A DNA stretch of 60,904 bases from Lyngbya sp. CCAP 1446/10 (GCF_026130175.1 NZ_JAIGNI010000153.1:1-60904); one strand, 5' to 3'. Shown: positions 35,421 through 45,049, numbered from the stretch's first letter. Numbers and translations: made by a program. Notes: generated by a model not told the origin, from the sequence alone.

Positions 35421-35815
35421 TTCAGTGTACCTAAAAAATTTTGTTTTGAGTGTGCAGATCCAAAATCAAATATTCGGCGTATATCACTATAGAACATAAT
35501 TCTAAGTTAATTGGGGATGCAAGCATAAGTATGCCTTGGCGGGCTAATTTCGTCATGCTTTGAATTGTAATTTTCCCGATTGATATTGCATTTTATCACT
35601 TCTGCATAATTTTTAATACCCAATCTTGCAGTAGAGATCCAAAATCCCCAAACCTTCGTATACCAATTAGGACTTACACAAAAATTAGTTTTACACGCTA
35701 TTTAAAGCGCTGTATAGGATGCGCACGGCGCACCCTATACAGCGGTAAGGTGCGGACGGCGCACCCTACATCTAGAAGTCTTGTAAAAATCTCATTAGAA
35801 ATAGAGGTGCTAACT
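35421..35815. promoter_or_regulatory. Divergent spacer between sigma gene and DUF4331 gene
   Basis: About 395 bp without a gene. It must hold the promoters of both divergent units. Two copies of a GGTGCGSACGGCGCACCCTA-like palindrome occur at about 35717-35735 and 35749-35767. No convincing -35/-10 pair was found by eye. Confidence 0.5.
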
Positions 35816-37030
35816 GTGAATCTCACAAAAAGAATTCGGCGAACCATATTAGCAATTGAAGTAGCTTTAATTGTGGTATTAACTCCCGGAATAATTGCTG
35901 CTTCCGACCACGACGACGGCGAAGTCGATATCAAAGGTCGTACTGTCAATTTAACCGACCTGTACGTATATCGAGAAAAAGACCAAAATTCCAGTGCTGC
36001 GGACGGGGATTTAGTATTGACAATGAATTCAAATCCCCGTTCTGTAGCCCGTTATCAATATTATTTCAGCACTACAGCCCTTTACCAATTTCACATCACC
36101 CAGGTAGGCGATGTAAATTCTACCCCGACTGGACGCGCCGATATTATCTTGCGGTTTGCCTTCAGTCCGCCTAACAATCAAGGTATGCAAGCAGTGGCGA
36201 TAACTGTGATTCGCGGCGGCTCTGAGACAACTACTAAGACTACAGTTAACGGCGGTTTAATTGCCACAACTCCGCTGAATTCTAATGATGTTTTGAATAC
36301 AGTACCTGTGGACGGTTCTAACTTAACTGTATTTGCAGGCTTGCGGGAAGACCCATTTTTCTTTGATGTAGAACAATTTTTTAGAGTTCGCGCTGGAGCT
36401 TTGGGAACAGGGGCGAAAGTAGGTTTCAAGGAACCGAGTAAAGCGATCGACTTTGCTAAAGGTTATAACGTCAATACAATTGCGGTGCGCGTTCCGAAAG
36501 CACTTTTGCAAGCAGGAACTGGGGCGAATACTTTTGATGTTTGGTCAACTGTTGCTGTCAGGGATGGAGTTGGTGGATTCAAACAATTCGAGCGTTTGGC
36601 GAGACCTGCAATTAATGAGGGTTTGGTAGTTACTCCCGCGTTTATGGAGGCATTTAATAATATTTCTCCTAGATTGGATTTGAGTGCTGCTGCTGCTCCG
36701 GTGCGCCAGGAAGCTGTTGCTACTTTGAAGGCTGTGGATCTTTTGGACGGTCAGCAAAATGTCGATCCAAATGCGATCGCCCAAGCTTTCTTACCCGATG
36801 TCATGCGGATCGATACTACAAGGCCCAGCGGGTACGGTAGCGCGGCAAATGCTCAAGGAAGTTTGATCGGAGGTCGTTTGCTTTTGGACGACGTTATTGA
36901 TATCACTCTGGGAGCTTTGGTGGGTTCTCCGGTTGGCGATAATGTTTCATATAACGGAACTCCGGGGAATCCGGGTCAGGGACACAAACCTTTAGAACCG
37001 AATTTTCCTTATTTGGCTTTGCCGAATTAG
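35816..37030 (+). CDS. DUF4331 family exported protein
   Basis: An exported protein of about 404 aa. GTG 35816 is chosen because GAGGTG stands 5 nt before it. An in-frame ATG at 35750 would add 22 residues encoded by a dispersed palindrome. A signal helix (ILAIEVALIVVLTPGIIAAS) is followed by the DUF4331 domain: SDHDDGEVDIKGRTVNLTDLYVYREKD, LVLTMNSNP, PFFFDVEQFFR and SVARYQYYFS. DUF4331 proteins are periplasmic and of unknown biochemistry. They often occur with TPR proteins and sigma/anti-sigma pairs, as here. Confidence 0.85.
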   Translation: MNLTKRIRRTILAIEVALIVVLTPGIIAASDHDDGEVDIKGRTVNLTDLYVYREKDQNSSAADGDLVLTMNSNPRSVARYQYYFSTTALYQFHITQVGDVNSTPTGRADIILRFAFSPPNNQGMQAVAITVIRGGSETTTKTTVNGGLIATTPLNSNDVLNTVPVDGSNLTVFAGLREDPFFFDVEQFFRVRAGALGTGAKVGFKEPSKAIDFAKGYNVNTIAVRVPKALLQAGTGANTFDVWSTVAVRDGVGGFKQFERLARPAINEGLVVTPAFMEAFNNISPRLDLSAAAAPVRQEAVATLKAVDLLDGQQNVDPNAIAQAFLPDVMRIDTTRPSGYGSAANAQGSLIGGRLLLDDVIDITLGALVGSPVGDNVSYNGTPGNPGQGHKPLEPNFPYLALPN

Positions 37031-37351
37031 TCAGTTGTCAGTTGACAGTTGACAGTTGACAGTTGACAGTTGTCAGTTGACAGTTGACAGTTGACAGTTG
37101 ACAGTTGACAGTTGACAGTTATTTGTAGGGTGTGTCGCCATCGATAATTCTGAAAAAAAGAGCAACAAGTTCAGAGCGACGCACCTTCCACAATCATTGA
37201 GGAAACCAACCTAATAATTGTTTCGTAGCAAAACTTTTTTCAGTTGACAGTTGACAGTTGACAGTTGACAGTTGACAGTTCGCAAAGTGCCCCGTCGAAT
37301 TAAACCGTATTTTTTTGTGCTAGAGCAAAAAATGACGAACCATACAATATT
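37031..37351. repeat. Intergenic STRR TTGACAG arrays and a palindrome
   Basis: Two arrays of the heptamer TTGACAG lie at about 37032-37112 (eleven units, one altered) and 37241-37280 (five units). Between them is a GTAGGGTGTGTCGCC...GCGACGCACC palindromic element. The unit is the complement of the one near 9.5 and 27.7 kb. No gene is present. Confidence 0.8.
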
Positions 37352-38752
37352 ATGACTGCGAATAAATCACAAAAACCTAAATCAGATATTTTCTGGTGGT
37401 TGCTCCTAATCGGACTACCGATAGTGGGAATTGTCGCAGTTAATTTGCTGCCGAATTTGCGCGAAATTTCAGATAAATTTGCTAACAAAAGTCCGGTAAA
37501 TCTCGATGCTAATTACCGCTATAATTTCTCGGCTACTTTGAGAAATAATCCGAATCAAAAGGAAGCAATTCAGCAAGAAATAGCTTTTTATCAGCAGCGA
37601 TTGGCTGTGGATTCCCAGAGTGGTTTGAATCGGGCGGCACTGGCGGGTTCTTATTTGAAAATGGCTCGCGTAACTGGGGAGGGTGGTTGGTTTTTATTAG
37701 CGGAACAAGCGGCCCAAAGATCGATCGCCCTTTTGCCTTTTGACAACAAAGGTGCGCTGTTAGTTTTAGCTCGAATTGCCGAGGCTAGACACGATTTTGC
37801 TACGGCTTTGCGCTTTGCTAAACAGGTGGGTTTTGAGAATGAAGATGCGATCGCCCTTTCCGTCACATCTCACTTAGCCACCGGAAAAGTGAGTGAGGCA
37901 AGTATAGCAGCCGAAGCCTTAGTTAATCGGATTCCCAACTTAGGTTCTCTCACATTAAGAGCATTAGTGAGAGAGTCGCAGGGGCGAGATGCGGAGGTTT
38001 TGCAGGATTACCGGCAAGCAATGGCGGCGGAGGAACCGGGAGAAATTGCCGGATCGGCGCGCGCCCGATCGCTCTTAGGTCGATTTTACGCCCGTCGTGG
38101 GCAGTTTGTGCAGGCGAAAGCGCTATTTTTGGAAGCTTTGCGGTTAGTTCCACGATACCCGCTGGCGCTGATTTATTTGGGGGATTTGGAGACGCGCCAG
38201 GGAAATTATCGGGAAGCAGAGGCTAATTACAGCAAGGTTTCTGCCTATTCTGGTGGGGCTGCGACGGTGTTCGATCGCCTGGTGGATCGTGGTATGGCGA
38301 GGGTGAAGGAGTTGCAGGGAGATGCGATCGCCTCCGGGAGATTGCGCGACAAAGCAGAAGCTGGGCTGCGACAGGAACAGGTTTCTGGTGGTTTCGGACA
38401 CCGCAGGGATTTGGCGAGTTTGCTGCTGGAAAAAGGTCGATCGCAGGATGTCGCCGAAGCGCTGCTGTTAATGCAGGATGAGGTGAAAATTCGCAGGGAT
38501 GCGGTAACGCTGGATATCTACGCCTGGGCGCTTTCTAGCGCTGGGGAATTCCAAAAAGCCGATCGGGTGATGGCCGAAATAGTGCGATCGGGTGTTCGGG
38601 ATGCGGGGATGTTTTACCGGGCTGGTGCGATCGGGCGGAGTTTAGGTAAAGATGCCGAATCACGCGCTTATTTTCAAAAGGCTAAGGAAATCGATCCGAG
38701 TTTTGATAGTCGATCGGGCAAAACATTAGGTTTGGGAAGTTATGAATTTTAA
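37352..38752 (+). CDS. TPR-repeat membrane-anchored protein
   Basis: A 466-aa protein with one N-terminal membrane helix (about 13-36, IFWWLLLIGLPIVGIVAVNLL) and then tandem TPR-like helix pairs (about 65-450; ALAGSYLKMARVTG, ARSLLGRFYARRGQFVQAKALFLEAL, ALIYLGDLETRQGNYREAEANY, AESRAYFQKAKEIDPS). TPRs give protein-protein contacts outside or at the membrane. The next gene starts 11 bp before this one ends, so the two are cotranscribed, probably with the DUF4331 gene. Confidence 0.82.
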   Translation: MTANKSQKPKSDIFWWLLLIGLPIVGIVAVNLLPNLREISDKFANKSPVNLDANYRYNFSATLRNNPNQKEAIQQEIAFYQQRLAVDSQSGLNRAALAGSYLKMARVTGEGGWFLLAEQAAQRSIALLPFDNKGALLVLARIAEARHDFATALRFAKQVGFENEDAIALSVTSHLATGKVSEASIAAEALVNRIPNLGSLTLRALVRESQGRDAEVLQDYRQAMAAEEPGEIAGSARARSLLGRFYARRGQFVQAKALFLEALRLVPRYPLALIYLGDLETRQGNYREAEANYSKVSAYSGGAATVFDRLVDRGMARVKELQGDAIASGRLRDKAEAGLRQEQVSGGFGHRRDLASLLLEKGRSQDVAEALLLMQDEVKIRRDAVTLDIYAWALSSAGEFQKADRVMAEIVRSGVRDAGMFYRAGAIGRSLGKDAESRAYFQKAKEIDPSFDSRSGKTLGLGSYEF

Positions 38753-40223
38753 GATTAGCTATAGACAGATTAAGCAGGATAAATTTATGCACAAAAAATG
38801 GCACAAATCGCGCCAATATCTGATTATTTTTGCGCTCACAATCTTACTATTTTTAACAACCTCAACCCGACCAGTTTACTCCCACTGGTCCGACTTATCA
38901 GTAGCCGAAATAATCGTCAACGATTTGCAAACCGAAATAACATTAACCTTTCCAACCGGCTTAACAAAATTCGCCGACGACAATGGAGATGGACAGTTAC
39001 AACTGGCAGAAGTTAGAAATCATCAAACAGAACTAGAAAAGTTTTTTGGTCAAGAAATTAGCATCATCAACAGTAGCAAAATTCAAGGATTGGTTACAGT
39101 AAAACCCCTAGAAATATCAGGTAAAACTGCCAGCCTAATCCAGCAGCCAAATACCCACAGCACCTTAATCTTAGACTACACCTGGCCCGTATCTAATGTA
39201 ATTTCAAAAGACAACAAATTGCGGATTAACTACAATCTGTTTTTGCCCGGAGTGGTGACAGCTAGCTGTCAAGCTACGATTGTGCAAGCTGGTGCTGTAA
39301 AAAGCTTTGTATTTACAGCACAAAACCGGGAATTTTTGTTAGCTGGAAAAGAATCTATCTGGGATTCAGGTTGGAGTTTGGTGCTAGCAGTAGCGGGAGC
39401 ATTTGCGTGGGGATGCGTGCACGCAATGTCTCCCGGACATGGGAAAACCATAGTCGGTGCTTATTTAGTAGGTTCGCGGGCGACTCCAGTACACGCTTTG
39501 TTTCTAGCAGCGACAACCACAATAACTCACACTGCGGGCGTGTTTGCTGTCGGCGGAATTACGCTTTTCGCTTCTAATTTAGTCGATCCAGAAAAACTCG
39601 ATCCTTGGCTGAGTTTAATTTCCGGTTTATTAGTAGCTATTATTGGCTTAAAACTCCTACTAGCAAGAATCAAAATTCGGTTCGGTGTGACGAATTCACT
39701 TCTAAAACAAATCAGAAATAAATTATTTTATAAAAAAACTGAAGAACCAGTAAATCTTTTAACTAGGGGAACTTGGGAGAGAGAATTTAAACCTGTCAAA
39801 CCAGATACATCTCACCACTATCACCATCATGGAGACGGCCGCGTTCACTCGCATTTGCCGCCGGGATCTGACGGTTCTCCGATTACTTGGAAAAGCTTAT
39901 TAGTGTTGGGAATTTCCGGCGGTTTGTTGCCTTGTCCTTCCGCTTTGGTGATGCTGTTGAGTGCGTCGGCTTTGGGCAATGTTGGTTTGGGGATGACGCT
40001 TGTGGTAGCTTTTAGTTTGGGATTGGCTTTGGTGCTGAGTGCGATCGGATTAATCTTGGTTTATGCGAAACAAAATTTTAATAAACTGCCAAAACAGATT
40101 ACAGCAGTCAAATTTCTACCTGCAATTAGCGCGATGTTTGTAATGTTGTTGGGGTTGGGTATTACTGGAGAGGCTATGTTGAAAATATTGGCTGCGAATC
40201 AATGGATTGTTGGCAATGGATAA
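38742..40223 (+). CDS. NicO-type nickel/cobalt exporter with EF-hand-like domain
   Basis: A 493-aa membrane protein. A signal or anchor helix is at about 28-45, and a periplasmic domain of about 150 residues follows. This contains DDNGDGQLQLAE, a full 12-residue EF-hand calcium loop. Next comes a NicO/RcnA-type transporter with WGCVHAMSPGHGKTIVGAYLVG, a His-rich loop (HHYHHHGDGRVHSH) and about six helices. The family moves Ni/Co (and related HupE proteins move other metals). It overlaps the TPR gene by 11 bp. The substrate is not determined. An alternative start is ATG 38787. Confidence 0.85.
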   Translation: MNFKISYRQIKQDKFMHKKWHKSRQYLIIFALTILLFLTTSTRPVYSHWSDLSVAEIIVNDLQTEITLTFPTGLTKFADDNGDGQLQLAEVRNHQTELEKFFGQEISIINSSKIQGLVTVKPLEISGKTASLIQQPNTHSTLILDYTWPVSNVISKDNKLRINYNLFLPGVVTASCQATIVQAGAVKSFVFTAQNREFLLAGKESIWDSGWSLVLAVAGAFAWGCVHAMSPGHGKTIVGAYLVGSRATPVHALFLAATTTITHTAGVFAVGGITLFASNLVDPEKLDPWLSLISGLLVAIIGLKLLLARIKIRFGVTNSLLKQIRNKLFYKKTEEPVNLLTRGTWEREFKPVKPDTSHHYHHHGDGRVHSHLPPGSDGSPITWKSLLVLGISGGLLPCPSALVMLLSASALGNVGLGMTLVVAFSLGLALVLSAIGLILVYAKQNFNKLPKQITAVKFLPAISAMFVMLLGLGITGEAMLKILAANQWIVGNG

Positions 40224-40493
40224 TTTATTCAGTTGACAGTTGATAGTTGACAGTTGACAGCTTGCCCTCAGCGCAGTCGAAGGGATGAGGGCGACTTCTA
40301 CCTAGAAGTCCGAGGATTGGAGTAATGAATAGTCTGATTTTAATTTCTCGCCTTTAGGAGTTCCGGCTTTAAACCAATTCTTTCTGGTAAGCTGTTTTTG
40401 AGAGCTTTTGTATCCCAAGATTTAACTAAGCTGGCGGGAAGTCCCCGCCCGGATAAGGATTAGAATTGGTGGGAAAGCCCGACTAATTCAAGA
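40224..40493. other. Intergenic stretch with TTGACAG repeats
   Basis: A four-unit TTGACAG/TTGATAG array lies at about 40230-40262. A GCCCTCAGCG...GATGAGGGCG imperfect palindrome follows at about 40264-40293. The remainder has no gene or recognised structure. Confidence 0.6.
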
Positions 40494-40931
40494 TCAAATC
40501 GAACTATGTTTATTAATAATTTCAGCTAAATCCGGTATGCCGTTTTCCACGTAAGTCTTAGCTGAGGGGCGGAGTTTTGCATAGGCGCCTTTGACAACTG
40601 CTCTTGTGCTGTTTTCGGCTTTTTTGTCACTGATTTGGAGCAATTCGTCTGCTACTTGAGCTTTTCTTGCAGCCAGATATTCGACTGGGTTGCCATTGTT
40701 TACGGCTTCAGTCCACATCGGATCGAGTGCGATCGAGATTTCGGGCAGAAGTTGATCGACGACTTGGGCGCAATAGTCAGCCCGTATCTTTTTGACAGTA
40801 GAGTAGGCAGCTTTCAGAGCTAAACCACCCAATCCCGGCGCTGAAGCAACTTGTTTTTCTATCAACTCTACACACTCATCAACAAAAGTGTCTCTGTTTT
40901 TTTCATTCAATAGAATATCGCTAAGTCCCAT
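40494..40931 (-). CDS. Conserved hypothetical (DUF6918-like)
   Basis: A 145-aa soluble helical protein starting MGLSDILLNEKNRDTFVDECVELIEKQV. ATG 40931 follows GGAGAG by 6 nt; the longer frame from 40958 has no such motif. The sequence resembles small DUF6918-type proteins with VVDQLLPEISIALDPMW and VKGAYAKLRPSAKTYVE. The function is unknown. No operon partner is visible. Confidence 0.6.
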   Translation of the reverse strand: MGLSDILLNEKNRDTFVDECVELIEKQVASAPGLGGLALKAAYSTVKKIRADYCAQVVDQLLPEISIALDPMWTEAVNNGNPVEYLAARKAQVADELLQISDKKAENSTRAVVKGAYAKLRPSAKTYVENGIPDLAEIINKHSSI

Positions 40932-41062
40932 TTTTACTCTCCTTGATTTAACAGTCAATGTGCTGATTAGCTTTGAGTTTCATCTGGCGATTATATATCA
41001 AAAAGAACACTTTGAAAAAAATATTAGACAAGCTCTGTCTTACAATAAGTGGCATTTGCACG

Positions 41063-41176
41063 TATAGCGGTTCTCAAGCGTGGTGAGGTATGCCCAATGC
41101 CCAATGCCCTGTTTGCCCTGTTTGCCCTGTTTGCCCAATGCCGTTCGCGTACCTGATCTTTCTGAGAAAGGCTATA
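41063..41176. mobile_element. Second MITE copy with repeat loop
   Basis: The left arm TATAGCGGTTCTCA starts at 41063 and the right arm TGAGAAAGGCTATA ends at 41176. GTGAGGTA faces GTACCTGA inside. The loop is made of ATGCCCA heptamers and a 9-bp TGCCCTGTT unit in three copies. It is a diverged relative of the element at 23743. Confidence 0.65.
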
Positions 41177-41193
41177 TATATTGGCACGCATGA

Positions 41194-41376
41194 TTAGGAT
41201 TCGACGTTCGACTTGAAGGGCGCAGGTACTGCAACGAGGGGAAGTTTCAGGGTTTGAGTCGGCCCATCGATCGATCGCAATACGAGATTTTTCGGTAATT
41301 TCGAGGCAGTGTTGACTCCGGCAAAAATTTGAAGCGATAAGGTTAAAGCCGCGGCTAACAACAGTTTTTCTAACAT
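41194..41376 (-). CDS. Small exported protein
   Basis: A 60-aa protein with an N-terminal signal-like helix (LEKLLLAAALTLSLQIFAGV) and a short basic-hydrophobic tail. GAGGTAG precedes the ATG by about 4 nt. No family is recognised, and it may be a short secreted or membrane-attached peptide. Confidence 0.45.
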   Translation of the reverse strand: MLEKLLLAAALTLSLQIFAGVNTASKLPKNLVLRSIDGPTQTLKLPLVAVPAPFKSNVES

Positions 41377-41710
41377 GGCACTACCTCCAATTACGTATGC
41401 CTTCCGGCATAATTCCTCTTACACCTACACCATACAGAACTTCTTCTCCGGCAAGTGCGATCGTACAAGCGTAGTTAAGTGACACATATCACGAGGGAGG
41501 AGGGGGTGAGAGCAAGAGGGGGTGAGAGGGAGAGTGGGGAGACTGGGGGAGTGGGGTAGTGGGAAAAATCTTCCCTCTTCCTTATTCCCTCTTCCCTCTT
41601 CCTTCTTCCTTCCAAATCGAGAATTGTCCTTCAGAAAGAAGCCGTTGAGTGTCTCAGAAAGGTAGAATTAGCGCGTAGAAGTTATTTGACACAGCGGAGG
41701 TACCGACAAG
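41377..41710. repeat. Intergenic purine/pyrimidine repeats before ycf66
   Basis: A G-rich segment with GAGGGGGTGAGAG and GTGGGGAG-like units lies at about 41494-41558. It is followed by TTCCCTC/TTCCTTC heptamers at 41570-41612. No gene is seen. An ACAGCGGAGG segment before 41711 holds the ycf66 ribosome-binding site. Confidence 0.65.
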
Positions 41711-43264
41711 ATGCTTGCATACATTCTGGCGTTGGCGGTCGGTCTGGGCAGCTTTAGTATTTACATGGCGGCCTTCTTTTTTCCAGAAGTTCACCGGAAA
41801 AGTGATTTTACTTGGAGCGGGGTAGGACTTTTTTATGCGTTAATTTTATGGGCTTGTGCGGGGCGAATTACTGGTGCTCTCCTGCTGGGTCAAATGGCGG
41901 GGGTGGCTCTGCTGGGCTGGTTTGCTTGGGAAACTTTGACTTTGCGCAGGCTGGTAGCACCAATTGCTCAGCAAACTCCGATTCCTCAATCTCCGAATTT
42001 GGCTGGGGCGATGGGCGGGCCGTTAGCAGGTTTGTTTGGTAAGAAACCTGAACCCGCAGCCAAAAAACCTAAGTTTGTCCGATCGCCCAAACCGAAAACT
42101 GATGCGGTTCCAGCACCTGCGAATCAGGGCGAGGTCAAGGTAGCTCAACCACCGGCGACTCCCCCAATCGCGGAAATTATTGCCGAAAGTTCGATCGCCC
42201 CTGACTTAAAAATTCCCGACAAGAGCGCACCCGCAATTACAGAAATACCCGTGTTTTCCGTCGAAACTCCTGCTGCTGAGACTAAACCCGCGCCAGTAGA
42301 ATCAGCCAGCAACTTCACTCCTTTACCCCTACCTCTAGAATTTTCAGAAATTGCGGCCACACCAACTGTGGAGCCAGCAGAGGCTCAGCCAGAAGCTAAA
42401 AAGCAGACTGAAGATGATGATGATTTTGACGAGATGTGGAGGTCGATGGCTAAAGATTCCCAGTCTGATGCTAGTTTGGCAGCCGCAGCGGCGACAGCAA
42501 CCGCAGCGGCGACAGCAGCCGCAGCCCCAACGGCTAACCCAACTCCTGCCAAAACAGCTAAAAAATCCGGCGGTTTCGGAAGTCTGTTCGGCAATATCAA
42601 AAATAGTCTCGGTGGTATGTTGGGACGAGGTGCGACTAAAAACAAGCCTGATGCAAATACTCCGGTGACAACAGCAAAAGTGGCAGAGAAGTCGATCGCA
42701 CCTGAATCTAAGGTAACGGCAATTCCTGCACCGGAGATCGACCAGATTCTCGAATCAGAATTAGCCCAGGCGGCCGCCGAAGTGGTAGCCGAAACCAGCA
42801 ACACTGCTGTGGAAACAAGCCAAGGATTGCCGTTTCCCACCGATGTTGAAGCAATGGCTGAATTGATAGCGGCAGAAACCGCGAGTTCTGCCAAAATAAG
42901 GGAAAGTGCGATCGAAGAATCATCCGCTGAGACTCAGATAACGCCGTTAGCCCAAGAAATACCTGCGGCTGAGGTTGATGAAGCGACAGAAGATGCTGCC
43001 GCACCGGAAGCCGAAGCCCCTGCTGTATCTCTAGAAATGACTGTGGTGGAAATCTTTTCAGCACCGCCTGTAGAGATAGAAGTACCGGGAGAACCAGGGT
43101 TGAGCGTGCAGGTAGAAACGGTTTCAGTGTCAGTGATCTCGATCGAATCCACAGAAGAAAAACCCTCTTCTGACGGACAACAACCCGATTTAATCGAACC
43201 TGCCACACCAGCCACTGAATCCAAGTCTGAGAATATATCCGGCGAAGATCCGCCGTCATCTTGA
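41711..43264 (+). CDS. ycf66: Ycf66 family protein with long low-complexity tail
   Basis: A cyanobacteria- and plastid-specific membrane protein. The N-terminal 80 residues are the Ycf66 domain with two or three helices (MLAYILALAVGLGSFSIYMAAFFFPEVHRKSDFTWSG; TGALLLGQMAGVALLGWFAWETL). From about 90 to 517 the protein is Ala/Pro/Glu-rich and probably disordered, with a basic Gly-rich patch around 280-310 (KKSGGFGSLFGNIKNSLGGML). Ycf66 is usually 150-300 aa, so this tail is long. The role is unknown. GGAGG lies 7 nt before the ATG. Confidence 0.9.
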   Translation: MLAYILALAVGLGSFSIYMAAFFFPEVHRKSDFTWSGVGLFYALILWACAGRITGALLLGQMAGVALLGWFAWETLTLRRLVAPIAQQTPIPQSPNLAGAMGGPLAGLFGKKPEPAAKKPKFVRSPKPKTDAVPAPANQGEVKVAQPPATPPIAEIIAESSIAPDLKIPDKSAPAITEIPVFSVETPAAETKPAPVESASNFTPLPLPLEFSEIAATPTVEPAEAQPEAKKQTEDDDDFDEMWRSMAKDSQSDASLAAAAATATAAATAAAAPTANPTPAKTAKKSGGFGSLFGNIKNSLGGMLGRGATKNKPDANTPVTTAKVAEKSIAPESKVTAIPAPEIDQILESELAQAAAEVVAETSNTAVETSQGLPFPTDVEAMAELIAAETASSAKIRESAIEESSAETQITPLAQEIPAAEVDEATEDAAAPEAEAPAVSLEMTVVEIFSAPPVEIEVPGEPGLSVQVETVSVSVISIESTEEKPSSDGQQPDLIEPATPATESKSENISGEDPPSS

Positions 43265-43276
43265 CGCAAAAAGCAA

Positions 43277-43317
43277 AAGGTAGAAACCAGAATTTAAAAA
43301 ATTCTGCCTTCTACCTT
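43277..43317 (+). terminator. Hairpin after ycf66
   Basis: AAGGTAGAA pairs with TTCTACCTT, with an inner AGAATTT/AAATTCT stem, 13 bp after the ycf66 stop. A pyrimidine-rich tail (TCTTCCGTCTTCC) follows. Confidence 0.55.
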
Positions 43318-43344
43318 CTTCCGTCTTCCTTTTAGGACTTAGGC

Positions 43345-43567
43345 GCGGGTGGCGAGAAACCGGGTTTTCCCAAAAAGAAATAATTCGTTGCCACTCGCAT
43401 ACTCAGTAAAAAAACCGTCTCTTTGGTCGAATTTTGTAATCCCGTAAATCCTTACTTTTACATTTTTCTTTCTTTCTTCCTTCTTCCTTCTGCCTTTTAT
43501 ATTCTGTTTTTTACATTCTTCCTTCTTCCTTCTTCCTTCTTCCTTCTTCCTTCTTCCTTCTTCCTTC
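43345..43567. repeat. AAACCGGG-type repeat and STRR before cobQ
   Basis: A diverged GAGAAACCGGGTTTTCCC repeat lies at about 43359-43376. TTCTTCC/TTCCTTC heptamers fill about 43470-43567, including nine clean TTCTTCC units immediately before the cobQ start. No cobalamin riboswitch is visible. Confidence 0.75.
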
Positions 43568-43579
43568 TCACTTAATATT

Positions 43580-45049
43580 ATGAAAGCAATTATGGTCGTG
43601 GGAACAACATCTCACGCAGGAAAATCTTTACTGGTTGCAGCATTGTGTCGAATCTTTTCTCGATCCGGCTGGCGGGTAACTCCGTTTAAAGGTCAGAATA
43701 TGGCACTAAATTCCTATGTCACAGCCGCCGGCGGAGAGATGGGCTACGCTCAAGCAGTGCAAGCTTGGGCCGCGGGCATCGCACCTTGGGTAGAAATGAA
43801 TCCGATTTTGCTCAAGCCGCAAGGAGACATGACTTCTCAATTGATTGTCAAGGGTCGGGCGATCGCAAATGTGCGAGCATCTCAATATTACGAGCAGTAT
43901 TTTGATATTGGCTGGCAAGCGATTCGGGAATCTTTAGAATTTCTGAAGGAAGAAGGCTTTGACATGATTGTGTGCGAAGGAGCCGGCAGCCCTGCTGAGA
44001 TTAATCTCAAACACCGCGATTTAACAAATATGCGGGTAGCAAAACATTTGAATGCTCGGACTTTGCTAGTAGTTGATATCGATCGCGGTGGCGCTTTTGC
44101 TCACATTATCGGCACTCTGGAATTGCTCGATCCCGACGAACGCGCTTTAATTAAAGGGTTCATTATCAATAAGTTCCGAGGACAAAAATCGATCTTAGAT
44201 CCCGGCTTGACTTGGCTAGAAGAAAGGACTGGAATCCCCGTAGTTGGGGTAATTCCTTGGATAGATGAAGTGTTTCCCTCCGAAGATTCGCTCGATTTAC
44301 TCGATCGGCGTGCTCCCAATTCTCAAACCGACATCAATATTTCCGTCATCCGCCTGCCCCGAATTTCCAATTTTACCGACTTTGACCCTCTGGATTCGGA
44401 AACTACCGTCACAGTCAAATATGTCAGCCCAAAAGACGAGTTAGGCCATCCAGATGCCGTGATTTTACCAGGCTCTAAAACTACAATTTCCGATTTGCAG
44501 GTGCTGCGCCAAACAGGTATGGCAAAAGCTATTCAAAATTACTTGGTAGCTGGCGGTACTGTCATGGGAGTTTGTGGCGGCTTTCAGATGCTGGGAGAAA
44601 GTATCAGCGATAGAGAAGGCCTTGAGGGAGAACAGGGAGAGTTCAAAGGGTTGGGGTTATTACCTTTGAAAACTGCGATCGCACCGAACAAAATTGCCCG
44701 CCAGCGGATCGTAACATCTAACTATCCTCAGCCAGGTTTACCAGTTTCCGGTTACGAAATTCACCAAGGAAGAACGCAAATGCTAGAGTCAGACTCGACT
44801 CAACCGCTATTTGACGATCCAAGTTTAGGAATGGTCAACACTTCTCAGTCAGTTTGGGGCACATATCTGCACGGTGTTTTTGATAATGGAGCTTGGCGGC
44901 GAGCTTGGTTGAATCACTTGCGGCAGCAGCGGGGACTCCGCGCATTGCCTACGGGTATTCCTAATTACCGGGAACACCGAGAAGCTCTGTTAGAGAGTCT
45001 AGCAGATACAGTGGAAAAGCATTTGGATATCAAGCATATTTTAGGTTAG
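43580..45049 (+). CDS. cobQ: CobQ, cobyric acid synthase
   Basis: CobQ amidates side chains of adenosylcobyrinic acid a,c-diamide to cobyric acid. The 489-aa protein has an N-terminal DTBS-like ATPase (MVVGTTSHAGKSLLVAALCR; FKGQNMALNSYVTAAGGEMGYAQA) and a C-terminal class I glutamine amidotransferase with VCGGFQMLG (catalytic Cys) and YLHGVFDN (His). The length is usual. It is isolated from other cobalamin genes and preceded by heptamer repeats. Confidence 0.95.
   Translation: MKAIMVVGTTSHAGKSLLVAALCRIFSRSGWRVTPFKGQNMALNSYVTAAGGEMGYAQAVQAWAAGIAPWVEMNPILLKPQGDMTSQLIVKGRAIANVRASQYYEQYFDIGWQAIRESLEFLKEEGFDMIVCEGAGSPAEINLKHRDLTNMRVAKHLNARTLLVVDIDRGGAFAHIIGTLELLDPDERALIKGFIINKFRGQKSILDPGLTWLEERTGIPVVGVIPWIDEVFPSEDSLDLLDRRAPNSQTDINISVIRLPRISNFTDFDPLDSETTVTVKYVSPKDELGHPDAVILPGSKTTISDLQVLRQTGMAKAIQNYLVAGGTVMGVCGGFQMLGESISDREGLEGEQGEFKGLGLLPLKTAIAPNKIARQRIVTSNYPQPGLPVSGYEIHQGRTQMLESDSTQPLFDDPSLGMVNTSQSVWGTYLHGVFDNGAWRRAWLNHLRQQRGLRALPTGIPNYREHREALLESLADTVEKHLDIKHILG

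Noticed and set aside
42385..43269. Long open frames antisense to ycf66
   Set aside because: They are shadows caused by the Ala/Glu/Pro-rich, GC-biased coding strand. They lack ribosome-binding sites and any known motif.
43265..43579. Cobalamin riboswitch before cobQ
   Set aside because: No B12-box-like sequence or long structured leader was found; the spacer consists of dispersed repeats and heptamers.
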